A stretch of 53,964 bases of DNA. Source: Haplosporangium gracile. Taxonomy: Eukaryota > Mortierellomycota > Mortierellomycetes > Mortierellales > Mortierellaceae. The notes beneath the pieces were generated by a model. That model had not been told where the DNA came from. It saw only the letters and a program-made list of their open reading frames with translations, and did no database searches. The stretch lies in the NCBI GenBank assembly GCA_015499985.1, contig JAAAUF010000135.1, positions 6,106 to 60,069 of the forward strand, written 5' to 3'. The position numbers were made by a program, and so were the translations under genes. The stretch's first letter is position 1, and every line of letters starts with the position of its first letter. Positions 22,705-34,980 of this stretch are shown here, piece by piece.

Positions 22705-25700
22705 CTACGCCCCATTCAAGATGCTGAAAAAGTCTTCTTCCTCTTTGACGGGTGGGCGTTGCACCGGAGGCGGACGCGGATACAATGAGTACGAATGTGG
22801 GTTCGAGTTTTGAGGCGCTGCTCCTGCTCCTCCTGCACTTACAGAACCAACACGGCTTTGGGCTGCCGACGACGGTTGCGAGACAGGTGTCTTAGGTCGA
22901 GCACCCATCACCGGTGGGTGGGATTGTCCAATGGCCTGTGTCGATCTCAATGCAGGCGAAGGGGAAAGCCGTGAGAATAATACACCCTGACTTTGGGAAG
23001 CCACCTGTGGTTGCACCGGTCGCAAAGAAGGCGAAGGGGATGATTGAGACTGGCCAGGCTGGCCAGGTTGAGCAGCAGTGGCGGGTCGAAGAGAAGGCGA
23101 GAATGAGGGGCAAGGAGACTTTCCTCCGTACAGTCCAGGTGACGGCTTCAATGAAGGAGAGGGGGAAGGAGATTGTCGGTTCATGGGCGATATCCTGGGT
23201 GAAGGCGACATCATAGGCGACATCATAGGTGACATCCTGGGAGACGGCGATGCCACTCTTTGATCGCTCGCTGCCGTTGACGGGCGACGTCTCCCTGCTG
23301 TCGTGGCTGTCATTGCTGCTACTGTTGCTGAGGATGATGTCGATGTCGGTCTGGAAGCAGGGCGAGACCCTGGTACAGCTGCCTGAATGCGCTTTCCATC
23401 GGCTGGTACGGCAGATCGAGAACGGGGCTTGCGAGCAGTAGGCGTCAACTTGCCATAAGCAACGTCAATCAACAGATCGTTCCGCAACACCTCCAAAACA
23501 CTGAGGGTTCCCGAATGAATAAAACCAATCGCCTCAGCTGTCTCTGTATCCGTCAATAAAGACTTGATCCTGTCCAAACCCATCGACAAATCTTCCCAGT
23601 CAAGGTTGTCCAAGGGTGTCGTCAATCCTTTGGCAGTCTGCAGAATAGCATCCAATGACTGTCGGTATTGTCTGGAAATGAATTTAGTCTCCTACATTGT
23701 ATCGTTGCGAATGAAGCAGCACGAAACGTCAGCATCGTCGACACATACATATATCGCAATTACTGAATACAATAACCGACGCAAACTTACTGCAATAAGG
23801 CTTCCAATGAGTCGCTGAAGAACCTTTGCCAGTGCCAAAGTCGTCAACTTTGAGGCATCGTCCCCGTCGGTGGGAAGTGAGGAGGAGGAGGAGCTGGCAG
23901 ACTTCTCCGCCACACGAATGTTGAAATTTTCGCCAAGTCTAAGTATCTGATCGCATGTCTTGTCTGCGAACTGGGCTAAGGCTCGAAGACCGTCAAAGTA
24001 AACCGTCAGCAGCCTCGACTCGAAAAACTTTTTGATCGGTCCCCGCGCAAAAAAGTCCTTCTCACTTGCTCGTGTCTGATGATTATGCCACTCTATTATT
24101 GTAGTTGTTGTCATTATTGCAAAGTTGGTTAGCGCGCCTTGTAATCTGATGTGAACAATGTTGTTTGTAAGCCAACTGTCTGAACAACATCGCACATAGA
24201 TGTGCATCTCACCTTGCTCAAAGGCATTGATATTGTCGAGGACAAGAGTAGAGAGTTTCCGCGTACAATTCCTGAGCTGGCGCAAGTGAGCAGTGCCCTG
24301 AACACCCATCTGTTCCAAAAGAGCGACCATCGCGCGAAAGTCTTTGTGCCCAGCCAAAAGATCGACAGTCGGCTCTTCCACTGCAGAGTCCAAAGCCTGC
24401 GGTCCCAGAAGCTGTTCCAAATCATCCAACTGACCAACATTAAGGAAATCTGGTCGAGAGGTCGTGATAACATTCACGCGCGTTGAGGCTGCAGATGCCA
24501 AAGATCTGAGTGACACAAGGTGGGCTTTGCCTCCTGACGCCTCAAACATGGTGGCAATGTTCATCCTGGGCGGGATCTGCGACAAATCAAAGAATGGAGG
24601 AAAACATATTGTCAGCATACTGGTATATTCCAGGTTCACTTTCCAGATCAATCAATGCACTGTGTTTGTTTAGTACCTTGAAGGAGTTTTGTTCGTCGTA
24701 CACCTCGGATCCGCTCACTCCTCCTTGTCCGTGTGAGAGATGACCAGCACGTCTCTATCAGCATTTTTGTAAGGGAGTTTGTTAGCCGCTATTTAAATCA
24801 GATTCAAGAACTCAAAGCAGATCTACAATGCACATGCTCACATACCACATCAGAAATAACATCAACTGCTCTCTTGCCAAGAATCTCTAAGGCTCCAAGA
24901 CCAGTGCTGACAACATTGCCACCCACAGCCTCCAAAGTCGGATTGGACAGCGTCAGACGATCCGTTTTCTCTGAAAGCTCCTTTGTACTATCAGTAGACT
25001 CCCGACGCTGAGGTGTGCCCCATGCTGGAGATGCACTTCTTGTATGTTGGAAGTCCAAACCCGATCCGTTCTTTTGCTGTTGAGACTGCCCAGCCTGGGT
25101 GACCTTCCTGTGAACACCAAGAACAGCACTGCCGATGGCGTTCGATGCGAAATCAAGTGTCGAAAATAATGCCTCCGCTGGTCGCAACTATTAGAAGTGA
25201 GGAGATGTTTAGATGTAAGTGAGAAACGCCGGTCTCCGTTGATATCGTCCAACAGTATCGACACAATATAGCCCTGGCCTTACATCGGCGGAGGGTCTCC
25301 GGAGAGAGGGTGAGTCCGTGTGAAATGAATCGGCGGATTGTGGCACTGAGAGGCTTTTGGCGGCACGAGATCCTTGACCCAAAGTGAGATTTCCAGATCG
25401 AGGAACTCCAAACAAATCCTTCACGTTCCTGCCTAACTCTGTTGAAGACTGACTATCTCGACTTTGTGAACGGAATGCATCTTCCTGATGATCCGCTCGC
25501 TGGGCCTGGAAAACAAAGCCTGTCCTCTCCTGGGATTTATCCAAAGGTGGCGACATGGTCAATTGTGTCCGTAAGATCGGTTGTTTTACTGTGGATGATG
25601 GCTCTTTCGTAGGTTCGGCCTTATCGACAACCACTTGATCATCCCAATCATCACCCCAGGCGTCATCATTACCCCAGGCGTCGGCCGAAGCGTCAACTGC

Positions 25701-27034
25701 ATCCTCGTTGTATGCTAACTTGCTCTGTGAGAGACCGCCGTAGGACACGCCATTTTTGTTGAGATCTGAGGCTGACCGTGCCAAGGGTGGGCCGGGCTGC
25801 CTAGGCGACTGAGTTGACTGCAGCAGCTCAGAAATGTCGTCCTTGCGGGGCTCCTTCTTTGGGGGAGGAAAAGGCGACGAGCTACTTGTGTTGTTATTAG
25901 GCGGTTGCGACGCGAAGTCGTCGTAACGAAGGCCATGTTGCTGGTTTTGATGTTTTTGTAGTGGTTGCTGTCGTTGCTGGGTTATCGGTTGCTCTTTCTG
26001 GCGTTCCCGCTCATACTCGTACTGTGGATCAAGAGACTCGTACACCTTATCAATCTGTTCATTTGCCACGTTGCGAATACCCTGACCTGCGGAACAGGAA
26101 ATAAGCACATTAGAGACTGCGATGGAGGGTAATGACATATCAATTACATGCATTCTTGCACAATTTGCTACCTACCAATGGTGTGCGCTTTGGAGACAAC
26201 CACATTGGGGTTCTCAATGACCTCACTGACGGTGCTCACAGCAGTGTTGATCCAAGAACCAAGAGATCCCCAGCCACGTCCTGCTTCTTGCTGCTGCTTG
26301 TTTCTTGTCGCGAAGGAAGGATCGGATGACCTTGGCTCACCTTGTTGCACGTAATGCGATTGGTTAGATCCATAGGGCTGGTGCTGTTGCTGTTGCTGTT
26401 GCTGTGTGCCTAACAATGAAGGGGTTAATGGAGGTTTGGTCGATAGGAAAGGTGGAGGTTGAAAAGGGGCATTTGAGGTCGAAAATTGACTGGGATAACT
26501 CGGAGTCGATGTAGGAGGCGATGTGGGCCTCTGTGGGTCCTCAGGTCGCCTTTGAGAAAAGACACGCTCTTGCACGCGGGCTGGTGTGTGGGCATGGGGA
26601 GTGTCGATTGAAGAGTGGAGCGAAGGCATTGCAGGGCCAGTTGCCGTCCCGTCTTTGAATGACATGGCATTCAGTCTAGGCGATACATCTGATTGCACGT
26701 TGTTGTGGTGCGAGTTGGAGCTGATGGACAACTGCGGTTCCTGTTGCTGTGTTTCTAGCTGATGTTGTGCTTGTTTCATTGGCTGTTGCTGCTGGGTTTG
26801 TTGTTGTAGTTGAGGTGATGGTAGTTGTTGTGTTAGTTGCAACGGTGCCGACTGCTGCTTGACTGCAGCATGCTGAACTGGTTCCTGAACTGGAGTCAAG
26901 ACCTTGGCAGCAGGGGTGTTCGAGAAAGAGTCGCGTTCCTGTTCGTCCTCCTGCTCGCCTTCGGATGCGCTTTCAAAGTCTTCGTCAGAGCCGTCGTCAT
27001 CAGACAAGACGGGTGGATGTGGGTCGGGAGCCAT
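22705..27034 (-). CDS. FAM114 (NOXP20-like) family protein with long C-terminal extension
   Basis: Seven exons (27034-26176, 26086-25284, 25187-24846, 24754-24677, 24576-24213, 24092-23791, 23691-22705) all join in phase and give 1244 aa. The FAM114 family (DUF719) has few known functions; animal members are linked to Golgi and Rab2. The N-terminus is acidic (LSDDDGSDEDFESASEGE), then polyglutamine-rich. The family block WGSLGSWINTAVSTVSEVIE lies near 265. The next signature, LDFASNAIGSAV with TGLGALEILGKRAVDVISDV, lies at about 565-667. MNIATMFEASGGKAHLVSL and LDDLEQLLGPQAL match the LSHLEALE region of animal FAM114. The last exon adds 328 aa: a helical block (LDWEDLSMGLDRIKSLL), then Ser-Pro repeats (SPSPRMSPMMSP), ending in EEEDFFSILNGA. 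Exon 4 (26 codons) is the least certain. Animal FAM114 proteins are about half this length. Confidence 0.75.
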
Positions 27035-27423
27035 TTTGCGCTTCAGCCTTGGAAGGGAGGATGAAGAAGAGCAGAGTACGAGGGTAAAGGTAAACTTCAA
27101 AGAGAGTAAAGGCTGTACTCTTGCCCTGGTAATTTTTATCCATGGTATCATGTGACTGTTGGCGACCCACGAAATGTCAAAAGGCAAAGGAACGCCACCA
27201 CTTTTTGAGACGAGACGGTGGCAAAACAACGCAAAACCCTCTCTCTCCTGTTAGGTCTTCCTCAACCGATTGACTCTCTAAGCGATCAACAGCGAGTCCG
27301 CGCGAAAGAAATTCAATCACAACAAACAACCACAAGCAACCAACTTCACCCGGGAATCACAGCCAGGAACTGATCTCACACTCGCCAGAATCAATCTACA
27401 AAAAAATAATAAAGACAGGCAAC
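27035..27423. promoter_or_regulatory. Bidirectional promoter, FAM114 / RNF216
   Basis: The 389 bases between two outward-facing ATGs must contain both promoters. The part before the RNF216 ATG is rich in CA and A. No defined element was recognised. Confidence 0.5.
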
Positions 27424-30134
27424 ATGGACACACTGGTGATGCTATTTCCCTACCACAGTCGAACTCAACTTCAAGAGTACCTGGAAAAGGCCGGAGGAGC
27501 TGTCGAACAGGCTGTAGAAGCATTATTTGATGTGCCAGCGCCAACCGCCCATGCACCTACAGCTCCTTCACGCCAATCCAGTGTCCAAGACCTTACTTGG
27601 ATAAATTCTCATACCCACACCAACACCGCCAAACGACAAAAGCAGGCACCCGCTCCCGTTTCCAAGGGAGTGGTTGACTTGACATGGTCTGATGAGGAGG
27701 ACAAGGATTTCAACAAGGACTGTAATAGAGGGTCATTCCAACAAACGTCAAAGGCGACTATCGAAATTGAGGACGACATCTTTGACTTTGACGACTTTCC
27801 TCGTCCACAGTCTTCGACACCCAGCGCAGGAGGTTTCAACATGCCAAGTTTCGAGGACTTTCATCAACAGGAGCAAGAGAGGATCGAGGACAAACGACTC
27901 AAGAATCTGCAGCTGGAGGAGCAGCGCAAGGCTCTTGTCGTCAACTTTATCTCACATGCTCAAGTCATGTTTGACAACATCTCGACCCCATACCTCGAAC
28001 GCCTGATTGCGGAGAACCGACCCAAAATTGCATCGGACGAGGAGCTTATCGATACTTGCATTGAAACTATCTTCAAGACCAACGGCAAGTACCCCAAGGC
28101 CAAGAGAAAACGGGACGACGAGGATGATGACGAAGATGGTGACTCCTCAGGATCAGAGGAGGACTTTGGACTGGGAGGAAGTGGTAGTCATCAAGGGTCC
28201 AGCGCAAGTCAGTTGAATCCTCGTGCTAAGAGGGACTTTAACGAATACAGTGCTAAGATGGGCTCACAATATATGCTGGACTCGTAAGTAGTTTTTTGTC
28301 TCCTACAAGAACCACTGTGTCCTCTCCATAACATATTATGCACGATCTGACATGAACGTGAAATTTACACACACATCACCTTTTAGCGCGGGTCAATTGT
28401 TTCAAGACTTCCCAACGTTGTCAGCGGTGTCAATCAGAGCAGTGCTGAATAAGTTTTCATATCACTATGCGCCGGCGTTTGAGTATATTACCAGCCTAAT
28501 GACCGACATTCAGAATCCAAGCAAGGGCAAGAAGAAGAGCACTGAAGCCGGCGACATCAGGTTGACTGAGGTCAAAAAGCCACGGAAAGAGAGACCTCCC
28601 GTTCCTCTTAATACACTGGATCCAGACTTTAGGAGGGAGCTCTTATGGATTAGAGCTAAGATCGGTAAGTCATTTGGCTGATCAAGGCGACACATATGTT
28701 CCACCATTGCGAGTCTTGTCTCCTAATGTATTACTGTTCAACCTAACATGTCATTAGAGAAAGAGCGAGCGGAGATCAACGATGCTTTCGCTGAAGAGGA
28801 GAATTTGAGGGTGCATACCGAAAACAACAACTTGAAGGAGTGGTAAGGCGTCCGTTTCATTTTTTGTTAGATGGTTATTATTCACAATGTTTTATAGTGT
28901 TGACAATACGTTGTGCTAATGTTTATTTGTCTCATGTTTTTCTTGCGAATAATGTAGTGGATGTTGCTTTGACGATGTGCCTGCAAACAGGATAGCAATG
29001 TGCGAAGAAGGACATATCTTTTGTCTGAGCTGTTCACGGCGCGGTGCTGAAGTCGAGCTTGGATATCGACGAACGGTCCTCAAGTGCATGACAGCTGGAT
29101 GCACGGCGGTTTTCTCAGATTCAGAGGCATTGCTATTTCTGGCCAAGCCTGTCTTTGAGGGTCTCATGCGAGCACGACAGCAGAGCGAACTGAAGATGGT
29201 AAGCACAGGATGGAAGCACTATTCAAGTCTCTTTATCGAACTGACGACAGGACATGGAGGCTGACCACATCTTCATCTTTGCACGCGTTTTAGGCTGGTT
29301 TGGATTCCCTGGTGGAGTGTCCGTTCTGTTCATATGCAGCGATTGTGGAGAATGACGAGGACAAGGAGTTTCGATGCCAAGGACCAAAGTGTCGAAAGGT
29401 GTCTTGTCGGTTCTGTAAAGCGCTCACTCACATCCCTCTGTCGTGCGAAGGTGAGCTACAGTGGTTGCCATTTTTTTCTCCGTCGCGTTACTTTCCAAAT
29501 GGGAGAATCTTTACCTAACTCGTGCTGCCTTTTGACTTTCAGAATACCGCAAGGAACTGGAGAAGGATAATGTTTTGAGTGTCCAACACAAGGTTGAAGA
29601 GGAAATGTCTCAGGCATTGATTCGCGAGTGTCCAAAGTGCAAGTCGCGTTTCTTCAAGATAGAAGGTTTGTAGTTGCGGAGCAAATTATTGGTCCTTCGT
29701 TCATGGTACATATGTAAGGGCAAATTCTCCACAGGTAACTCTTTCAACTAACAGCCTTTGGGTGTCTGTAGGTTGCAACAAGATGACATGTCCTCAGTGC
29801 CACACGCTTATGTGCTATGTCTGCAAGATCCAGATCAAGGACTACTCTCACTTTGACCAGTCGCCAGCAGGACAACCAGCCAAGAAAAAAAACCGTAAGT
29901 CAACCTCTTGCTCGCCGTTGGTTGATGATAGGGCACGTAAGCAAAGTTGTTAGCGCAGACATTCACCTGCGTTTTTATTCTTTCAACTGACTACCAATAG
30001 TGTGTCGATTGTGGGAGGACACGATTCAAAGAAACAACGACGAGGTCAAGGCAGCGGCACAAAAGACTTTGCAGGAGCTGCAAACGCAGGATCCCAACTT
30101 GGCAGCCCAAGTCCGGCTGGATATCCCGAAGTGA
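27424..30134 (+). CDS. RNF216: RNF216/TRIAD3-like RBR E3 ubiquitin ligase
   Basis: Eight exons (27424-28283, 28387-28664, 28758-28842, 28958-29198, 29294-29450, 29543-29665, 29772-29894, 30001-30134) join in phase and give 666 aa. RBR ligases pass ubiquitin from E2 through a catalytic Cys in the RING2 (Rcat) domain. The N-terminal 36 residues (MDTLVMLFPYHSRTQLQEYL) look like a CUE/UBA-type ubiquitin-binding helix bundle. The middle is acidic (DEDDDEDGDSSGSEED). RING1 starts at ECGCCFDDVPANRIAM (C408) with the CEEGHIFCLSC pair. The IBR follows (VECPFCSYAAIV, CRKVSCRFCKALTHI). RING2 is RECPKCKSRFFKIEGCNKMTCPQCHTLMCYVC, whose expected catalytic Cys lies in the GCNKMTCPQC segment. The C-terminal tail LCRLWEDTIQRNNDEV matches the RNF216-specific helix after RING2. 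One donor (GTTTGT, exon 6) is weak but phase supports it. Confidence 0.9.
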
Positions 30135-31523
30135 TGCAACTTCAACCGATGTGTGTATTCTCCAATCAACCTTGTACTATATCCTCTTTTCACTTCTCTC
30201 TTCTTCCCTCACTTTTTTCACCTCCATTTTATTTGCTTTTGGATCTACTTACTTTCTCTTTCATCTCTACCTCTTTCCAGTCACTTTGTATGTCTCAGAT
30301 TGGCACCTACTTCATCCCCTTCCCTTTCACTTTATTGTCCCTCCTTCCTTCCCTACCATGTTCCCGCCTGCATTGTCACTTTCTTGTCCACCCCTTTTCC
30401 TTCTTCCATTTATGCATAGCGTCATGTAGTATGCCTCTTCTTCCATCTCTCTCTCTCTCATCCCATATTATGATATTCAATGGCACACGTGTTTCTTCTT
30501 ACCCCATCCCTTGCTCTTTTGCATTTCAATTGAATAATAAAAAGAAAAGAAATAAATTGTTGGCAGATACCATCTGATTACCACCACGGGATAGCCCTGG
30601 CTAGGCTCCAAAAAACAGGTGTAAACTCGGTCCAATCTGCCCTTCCTTTTTCACCTTTTGGTCGAGAAGATAGCAACATCCAGTGTAGCACGTAAAGAAG
30701 ATCTCGCGATCTAAGCGATACACATAGAGTGTGGCTAAATTATCATCTCGCAAGGTGTGATAAAAGTTGGTTTGATGTCACCCTATGAAAGACCTACTTG
30801 ACCTACTCTGTCATTGGAACCAAACGCAGGCCTTCTACTAAGAGTAGGCTTTGTTTGTGTTTCGACAGGCATCACCCAGGCCGGGTTGTTGTGTGTCTTG
30901 TGTGTTGCTGATCAACAACAAAAAAAGAAATGAATGAATGAACGTATTAAAAAAAAAAGTTCTTTTGTTTTCCAAATTAGGTGCTGTCTTTCGTTCATGG
31001 GAACAGTCACCGCTCTCTTCTCTTCGATCACTCACGGCGTAAACCTTCTTGCGCAAACTCAAATTCACTCTCATGTCTCAACACGCCCTTCGTACACACA
31101 ACACAACATTACACAGCGCAGAGTCTTTAGTTGTTGTCTGGCTTGGCTTTGCTTTGCTTGGCTTGGCTTACTTGGCTGAATGACGGGATGGATGGCGGGG
31201 TAGAATGGCAGGCAAGTCTGTCTGGCAGGTGGCGACAGAGCAAACTTGTAAAAGACAGATAGAGATAGAGAAACTAATTGCCCAGCCCACACTCGCACAA
31301 ATACTTGTTTATGTCACTTTTTTTCACCTTGTCTTTGTCTCTTTCTCTCACCTTCTTCTTCTTCGTCTTCTTCACTGTCTGATCACCACCCTCTACCCTC
31401 TCTCTCTCTCTCACTCTTTCTCGTGCTCATTCATTTTCTCGCCTCTATTCATTGCTTCGTCATTCACTCACTTCACAACACAATAGAACAGTAGAACATA
31501 CAAACATATACATATCATAAATC
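30135..31523. other. Intergenic region between RNF216 and MFS genes
   Basis: These 1389 bases run from the RNF216 stop to the MFS transporter start. They include a long pyrimidine-rich block (about 30150-30470) in the RNF216 3' region, a TTGGC-rich patch at about 31138-31175, and a CT-rich leader (31310-31480) before the MFS ATG. Apparent open frames in the CT-rich parts are composition artefacts. No RNA gene was recognised. Confidence 0.45.
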
Positions 31524-33584
31524 ATGGACGATCCAGTAGCAGTCGCAGCAGCGCACGACGCACAAGAATCAACACCCTTGTTGAGAGGAGACACCAGTAA
31601 CAACGACAGGAGACATCACCAGCACGAGACATACCAATGTGACGAATATGAAGCCCCCAAATGGTACTGGCCATGGCCTGCTGCCTACTGGGCTGCACTC
31701 CCCATCATCTTTCTCGCAGGCCTAACTGTTGGCCCCACTATGGCCATGACGTCGCCCTTCGTTAAGCTGCTCTTCTGTGAGCGAGGCATCCCAGACCTTT
31801 TCAAGGACAAGAACAGCGACTACCTCCTCCTCCCGGACGGCGAGAAAGACTGCGACTCTCTAGAGTACAGTGCTGCCATTGCTAAGTTTACAGGCGTCCT
31901 TGCTTCTCTCTCTTCCGTTCTCGGTAAGCATCGATCTTCTTCCTTCCTCTCCCCTCCTTTTTATTTTCATTTCATCCCTTCTCTTGGCTCTAATTACTTC
32001 GACGAACAACGGATTACATATCATCCTTTTACTACTGCTTAATGCACATGTACCTACCAATGCTCAGTTGCTTTCTTCTTAACACCTCGGTTTTAACTGA
32101 TCCGCATTTGTAGTTACTCTGACCGTCCGCTATTGGAGTTCATTGAGCGACAGAATCGGGCGCCAAAAGACCATGCTAGTCTGGGCGGTTGGTACCACCG
32201 TGGCACAAACCTTTCCCCTGATAGTGTACTATAACAAGGGCATGAGTCTCTACTTTCTATGGGTCGGTGGTATGGTTGAGGGTTGTGTGGGGTCAATCCT
32301 CTGCCTCATTGCTCTGGTGCACTCGTACGCAGGCGATGTCTCGAGCCTCGAGCAGCGCACCGTTGTCTTTGGCCGTATGCTTGCGGGATGGTACGCAGGT
32401 CTTGGAATCGGGTACGTTCCTCCTCGTCTGCCGTTGGGCAATAAGTAGTGGAAGGCAGTGCTTCGCAATTTTGTTGTTAATTTGTTAACCAGTTTTGATC
32501 CATGTGTTTCATGAAAATAGATCGGCGATTGGAGGATTAGTTGCTAAAAGGTTTGGAATGATTACGGTGTTCTGGATGCTGCCCATTATCGCATTCATCG
32601 ACGTCCTATATATATTGATAGTCCCCGAGTCCCTGACAGCAGCCAAACTTGCAGGAAACAACAAGTCCAAGATGACCAACTCGCAGAGTCAGGCGACCTT
32701 GATTGACGTCGACAACAGCACTACAGAGGGATTCAACATATCCTTACGCAACCCCATCAAACCAGCTATCACTCTTCGCCACCAATCATGGGTTGACCGT
32801 GTCATCCGGTCTTGTGTGCCCGAGCAACTGCCCCACCGTCTGGGTGGCAAATACAGTGTCATTGTTTTGATGATTACCTGCTTCTTCGCTATCATGTCTG
32901 TCATGGGAGCCGTGTATCAGTCGAGCGTCTACTTGCTCTACAGGTTCAAGTGGACTGAAACAGAACTGAGCTACATGGGTGCCATCCAGGGATTGAGCCG
33001 ATTGATTTCATTAACAGTTCTGTTGCCCATCATCAAGAAGCTGGCACCTTCAGGAGTAAAGACCAACCCTGGTCTTGGCATCAACTTTGACCTCAAGGTC
33101 ATGTTCATGGGCTTATGGATTGAGGCCGTGACCATGCTCATCTACGCTGCCGCTCCCATTGGCGAGTACTTTTACGTCGGTATGTCCTATTACTCACTGT
33201 ACACCGTGTCATTGTAAATGTTGGCAGTTATTCGAGATTATGCCATTAGGGAACTGGATCGTTAATATTCTGCTTATTTGGCAAATAATATGTGTAGGTG
33301 GAGTTACGGGATCTATTGGATCGCTCTTCATCCCAGCAACGCGTGGAATCCTGTCCCAGTCAGTAGCACCAGAGATGCTTGGAAGGACCTTGGGAACATT
33401 GGCGACATTCGAGTCTTTGGCTGCCGTTATTGCACCATCGTTGTATGCCTGGATCTATGCCTTCACGTTGAGAACCCACCCTTCGCTCGTGTTCTATGTG
33501 GCTGCAGGCGTCATCATGCTCTCCTCTGGATTGGTGATCTCTGTTGCCATTGCGCACAGGAACGAGATGAAACGTCGCACCTAA
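31524..33584 (+). CDS. Major facilitator superfamily transporter
   Basis: Four exons (31524-31923, 32114-32411, 32521-33179, 33298-33584) give 547 aa. The N-terminal 50 residues are polar and carry STPLLRGD, a dileucine-like vacuolar or endosomal sorting motif. Transmembrane segments follow: WAALPIIFLAGLTVGPTMAM, a helix at AAIAKFTGVLASLSSVL, then the MFS loop 2-3 signature SSLSDRIGRQKTMLVWAV, and further helices to about 535. The central loop between the two six-helix halves is 70-80 residues and polar. The overall pattern is that of fungal proton-coupled MFS porters near the TetA/SLC46 branch. The substrate cannot be told from sequence. Each intron is flanked by in-frame stops, so all three are needed. 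The gene is convergent with the Mpv17 gene, with 124 bases between stops. Confidence 0.87.
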
Positions 33585-33708
33585 TGTCTTATTACTAAGA
33601 ATAGGGAGGTACGAATAGCATTACCAGTTGGATACCCTTTTTTACAAAACCTGGTATTAAGAGTACAAACTAGACAAAGTTGTATTAAAATCTGGTGTAT
33701 ATATTTAT

Positions 33709-34980
33709 CTACGAGGCAATGGCTTGTGCAGCGGCTTGGGAGTGTTCCACCAGCTTTTGTTTGTCTGTCTGTTGGCCTCTTGTGTTTACCAGGCTAATTC
33801 ATAATTCGCAATTGCAGTGGACAATTGGGTGTTAGAGCAGGGGACGAATTTTCAAGAAAAATGAATCTTGGAGAAACATTACACAGACAATGATGTTACC
33901 TCAGATAGGCGTTCCATGCGATGCCGACGACGCTGACAAAGGGTAGACGCAACTGAAGAGGCATGACACTAAACATGAGTGATTTGGGAACAGATAAAAA
34001 TGCGTGAGAAGAAATTGTTAGCACACATTACATAGATTTCGTCATTACTACGCCCACAGTGATTGTCCGTTTTTCTCTGAGAATTACCTAAAGTTCACGA
34101 GCTGAACCATGGGCCAGACAAGGTAGTTGGCTTGCAATGTAGGAATGAACGTCTACGGTGCAGGAAAAGAATGGGAGTGATGTTAGACAACTGCGTTTAG
34201 GATGTCGAATAGCATATCATCTATGTTTATATTGAGAATGGGGCATACGTTGTTCAGCTTATCCTTGATCTGCTGGAGACTTCCACCCTCAAGAACAGTA
34301 AGTCCAGTGAAGAGCATCGCAAGTCCAACAGGTGCAAAAAGAATCTGGTCGGCAGCGACCCGCTTCACCGCGGGCTTCAAAGTATGCATTATCTTGGCTG
34401 CTGCCTGCTGGTTCTGCTTGTTGCTCACAGCCTGGGCGGCAATAGGAAAGTTCTTGTCGAGGACAGTGTACCACGTGTGGATGATGGGTGCTACCGAGAA
34501 ATTGTAAAACATGAACCGCCCTGTTCTTGCAAAATCCTGTGTAGGGGGAATCGTCTGTCGTAGCTTGTTGTTAACGAGATCTGATTGTGAGAGTTGGTTC
34601 TCGACTTGTTGTTTGCCCTGGTGAGCAAGCTCTTGCCCCTGGTGAACGACTTGTTCTCCCTTTTCCTTGATGTTTTCGAGCGTTGCGGAAGCGGTCGAGT
34701 CGATACTGGTATCTTTGTGTACGGTTTGGTCAATTTTATGGGCGAGCTCGGTTGCGCCCTCTTGGACGTTGACGCTCACATTTTCGACCATCTCGTTGAT
34801 CTTGTGCGAGACCTTTGCTGCCATTGTGGGGGCTGGTGTGGTTGAAGGAGCGAGGTATTTTTGAGTGAGGGTGTCCGAGATCCCGGCGAGGAAGGCGTTG
34901 GTGACACAAATCGTCAGGATGGGCCGTGCCTGGTAGTGGCGGTTGTAGAATGCATATGCTGGCTTTAGAATCGATGCCAT
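33709..34980 (-). CDS. Mpv17/PMP22 (SYM1-like) membrane protein with a 105-residue insertion
   Basis: Four exons (34980-34249, 34152-34088, 33968-33900, 33793-33709) keep phase and give 316 aa; typical family members are about 175-200 aa. Mpv17 proteins are four-helix membrane proteins of the inner mitochondrial or peroxisomal membrane and are thought to form channels. Helix 1 is ILTICVTNAFLAGISDTLTQ (21-40). The second conserved block is FARTGRFMFYNFSVAPIIHTWY (150-171). The C-terminal family motif is spread over the small exons: LQANYLVWPMVQLVNF, SVMPLQLRLPF and GIAWNAYLS. Between helices 1 and 2 (about 42-148) lies a polar, repetitive amphipathic stretch (KVSHKINEMVENV, THELAHKID-like units, LAHQGKQQVENQL) resembling apolipoprotein, perilipin or LEA helices. 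A shorter Ala- and Gln-rich insert follows at 180-200. The tail after the family motif is hydrophilic. Confidence 0.88.

Noticed and set aside
23692..23790. Splitting the FAM114 locus into two genes at this spacer
   Set aside because: The downstream frame has no ATG at its start, and GTAAGT...ATGTAG forms a clean 99-nt phase-0 intron, so one gene is the simpler reading.
30002..30577. Plus-strand frame of 191 codons after RNF216
   Set aside because: It is a shifted read-through of the last RNF216 exon into pyrimidine-rich 3' sequence.
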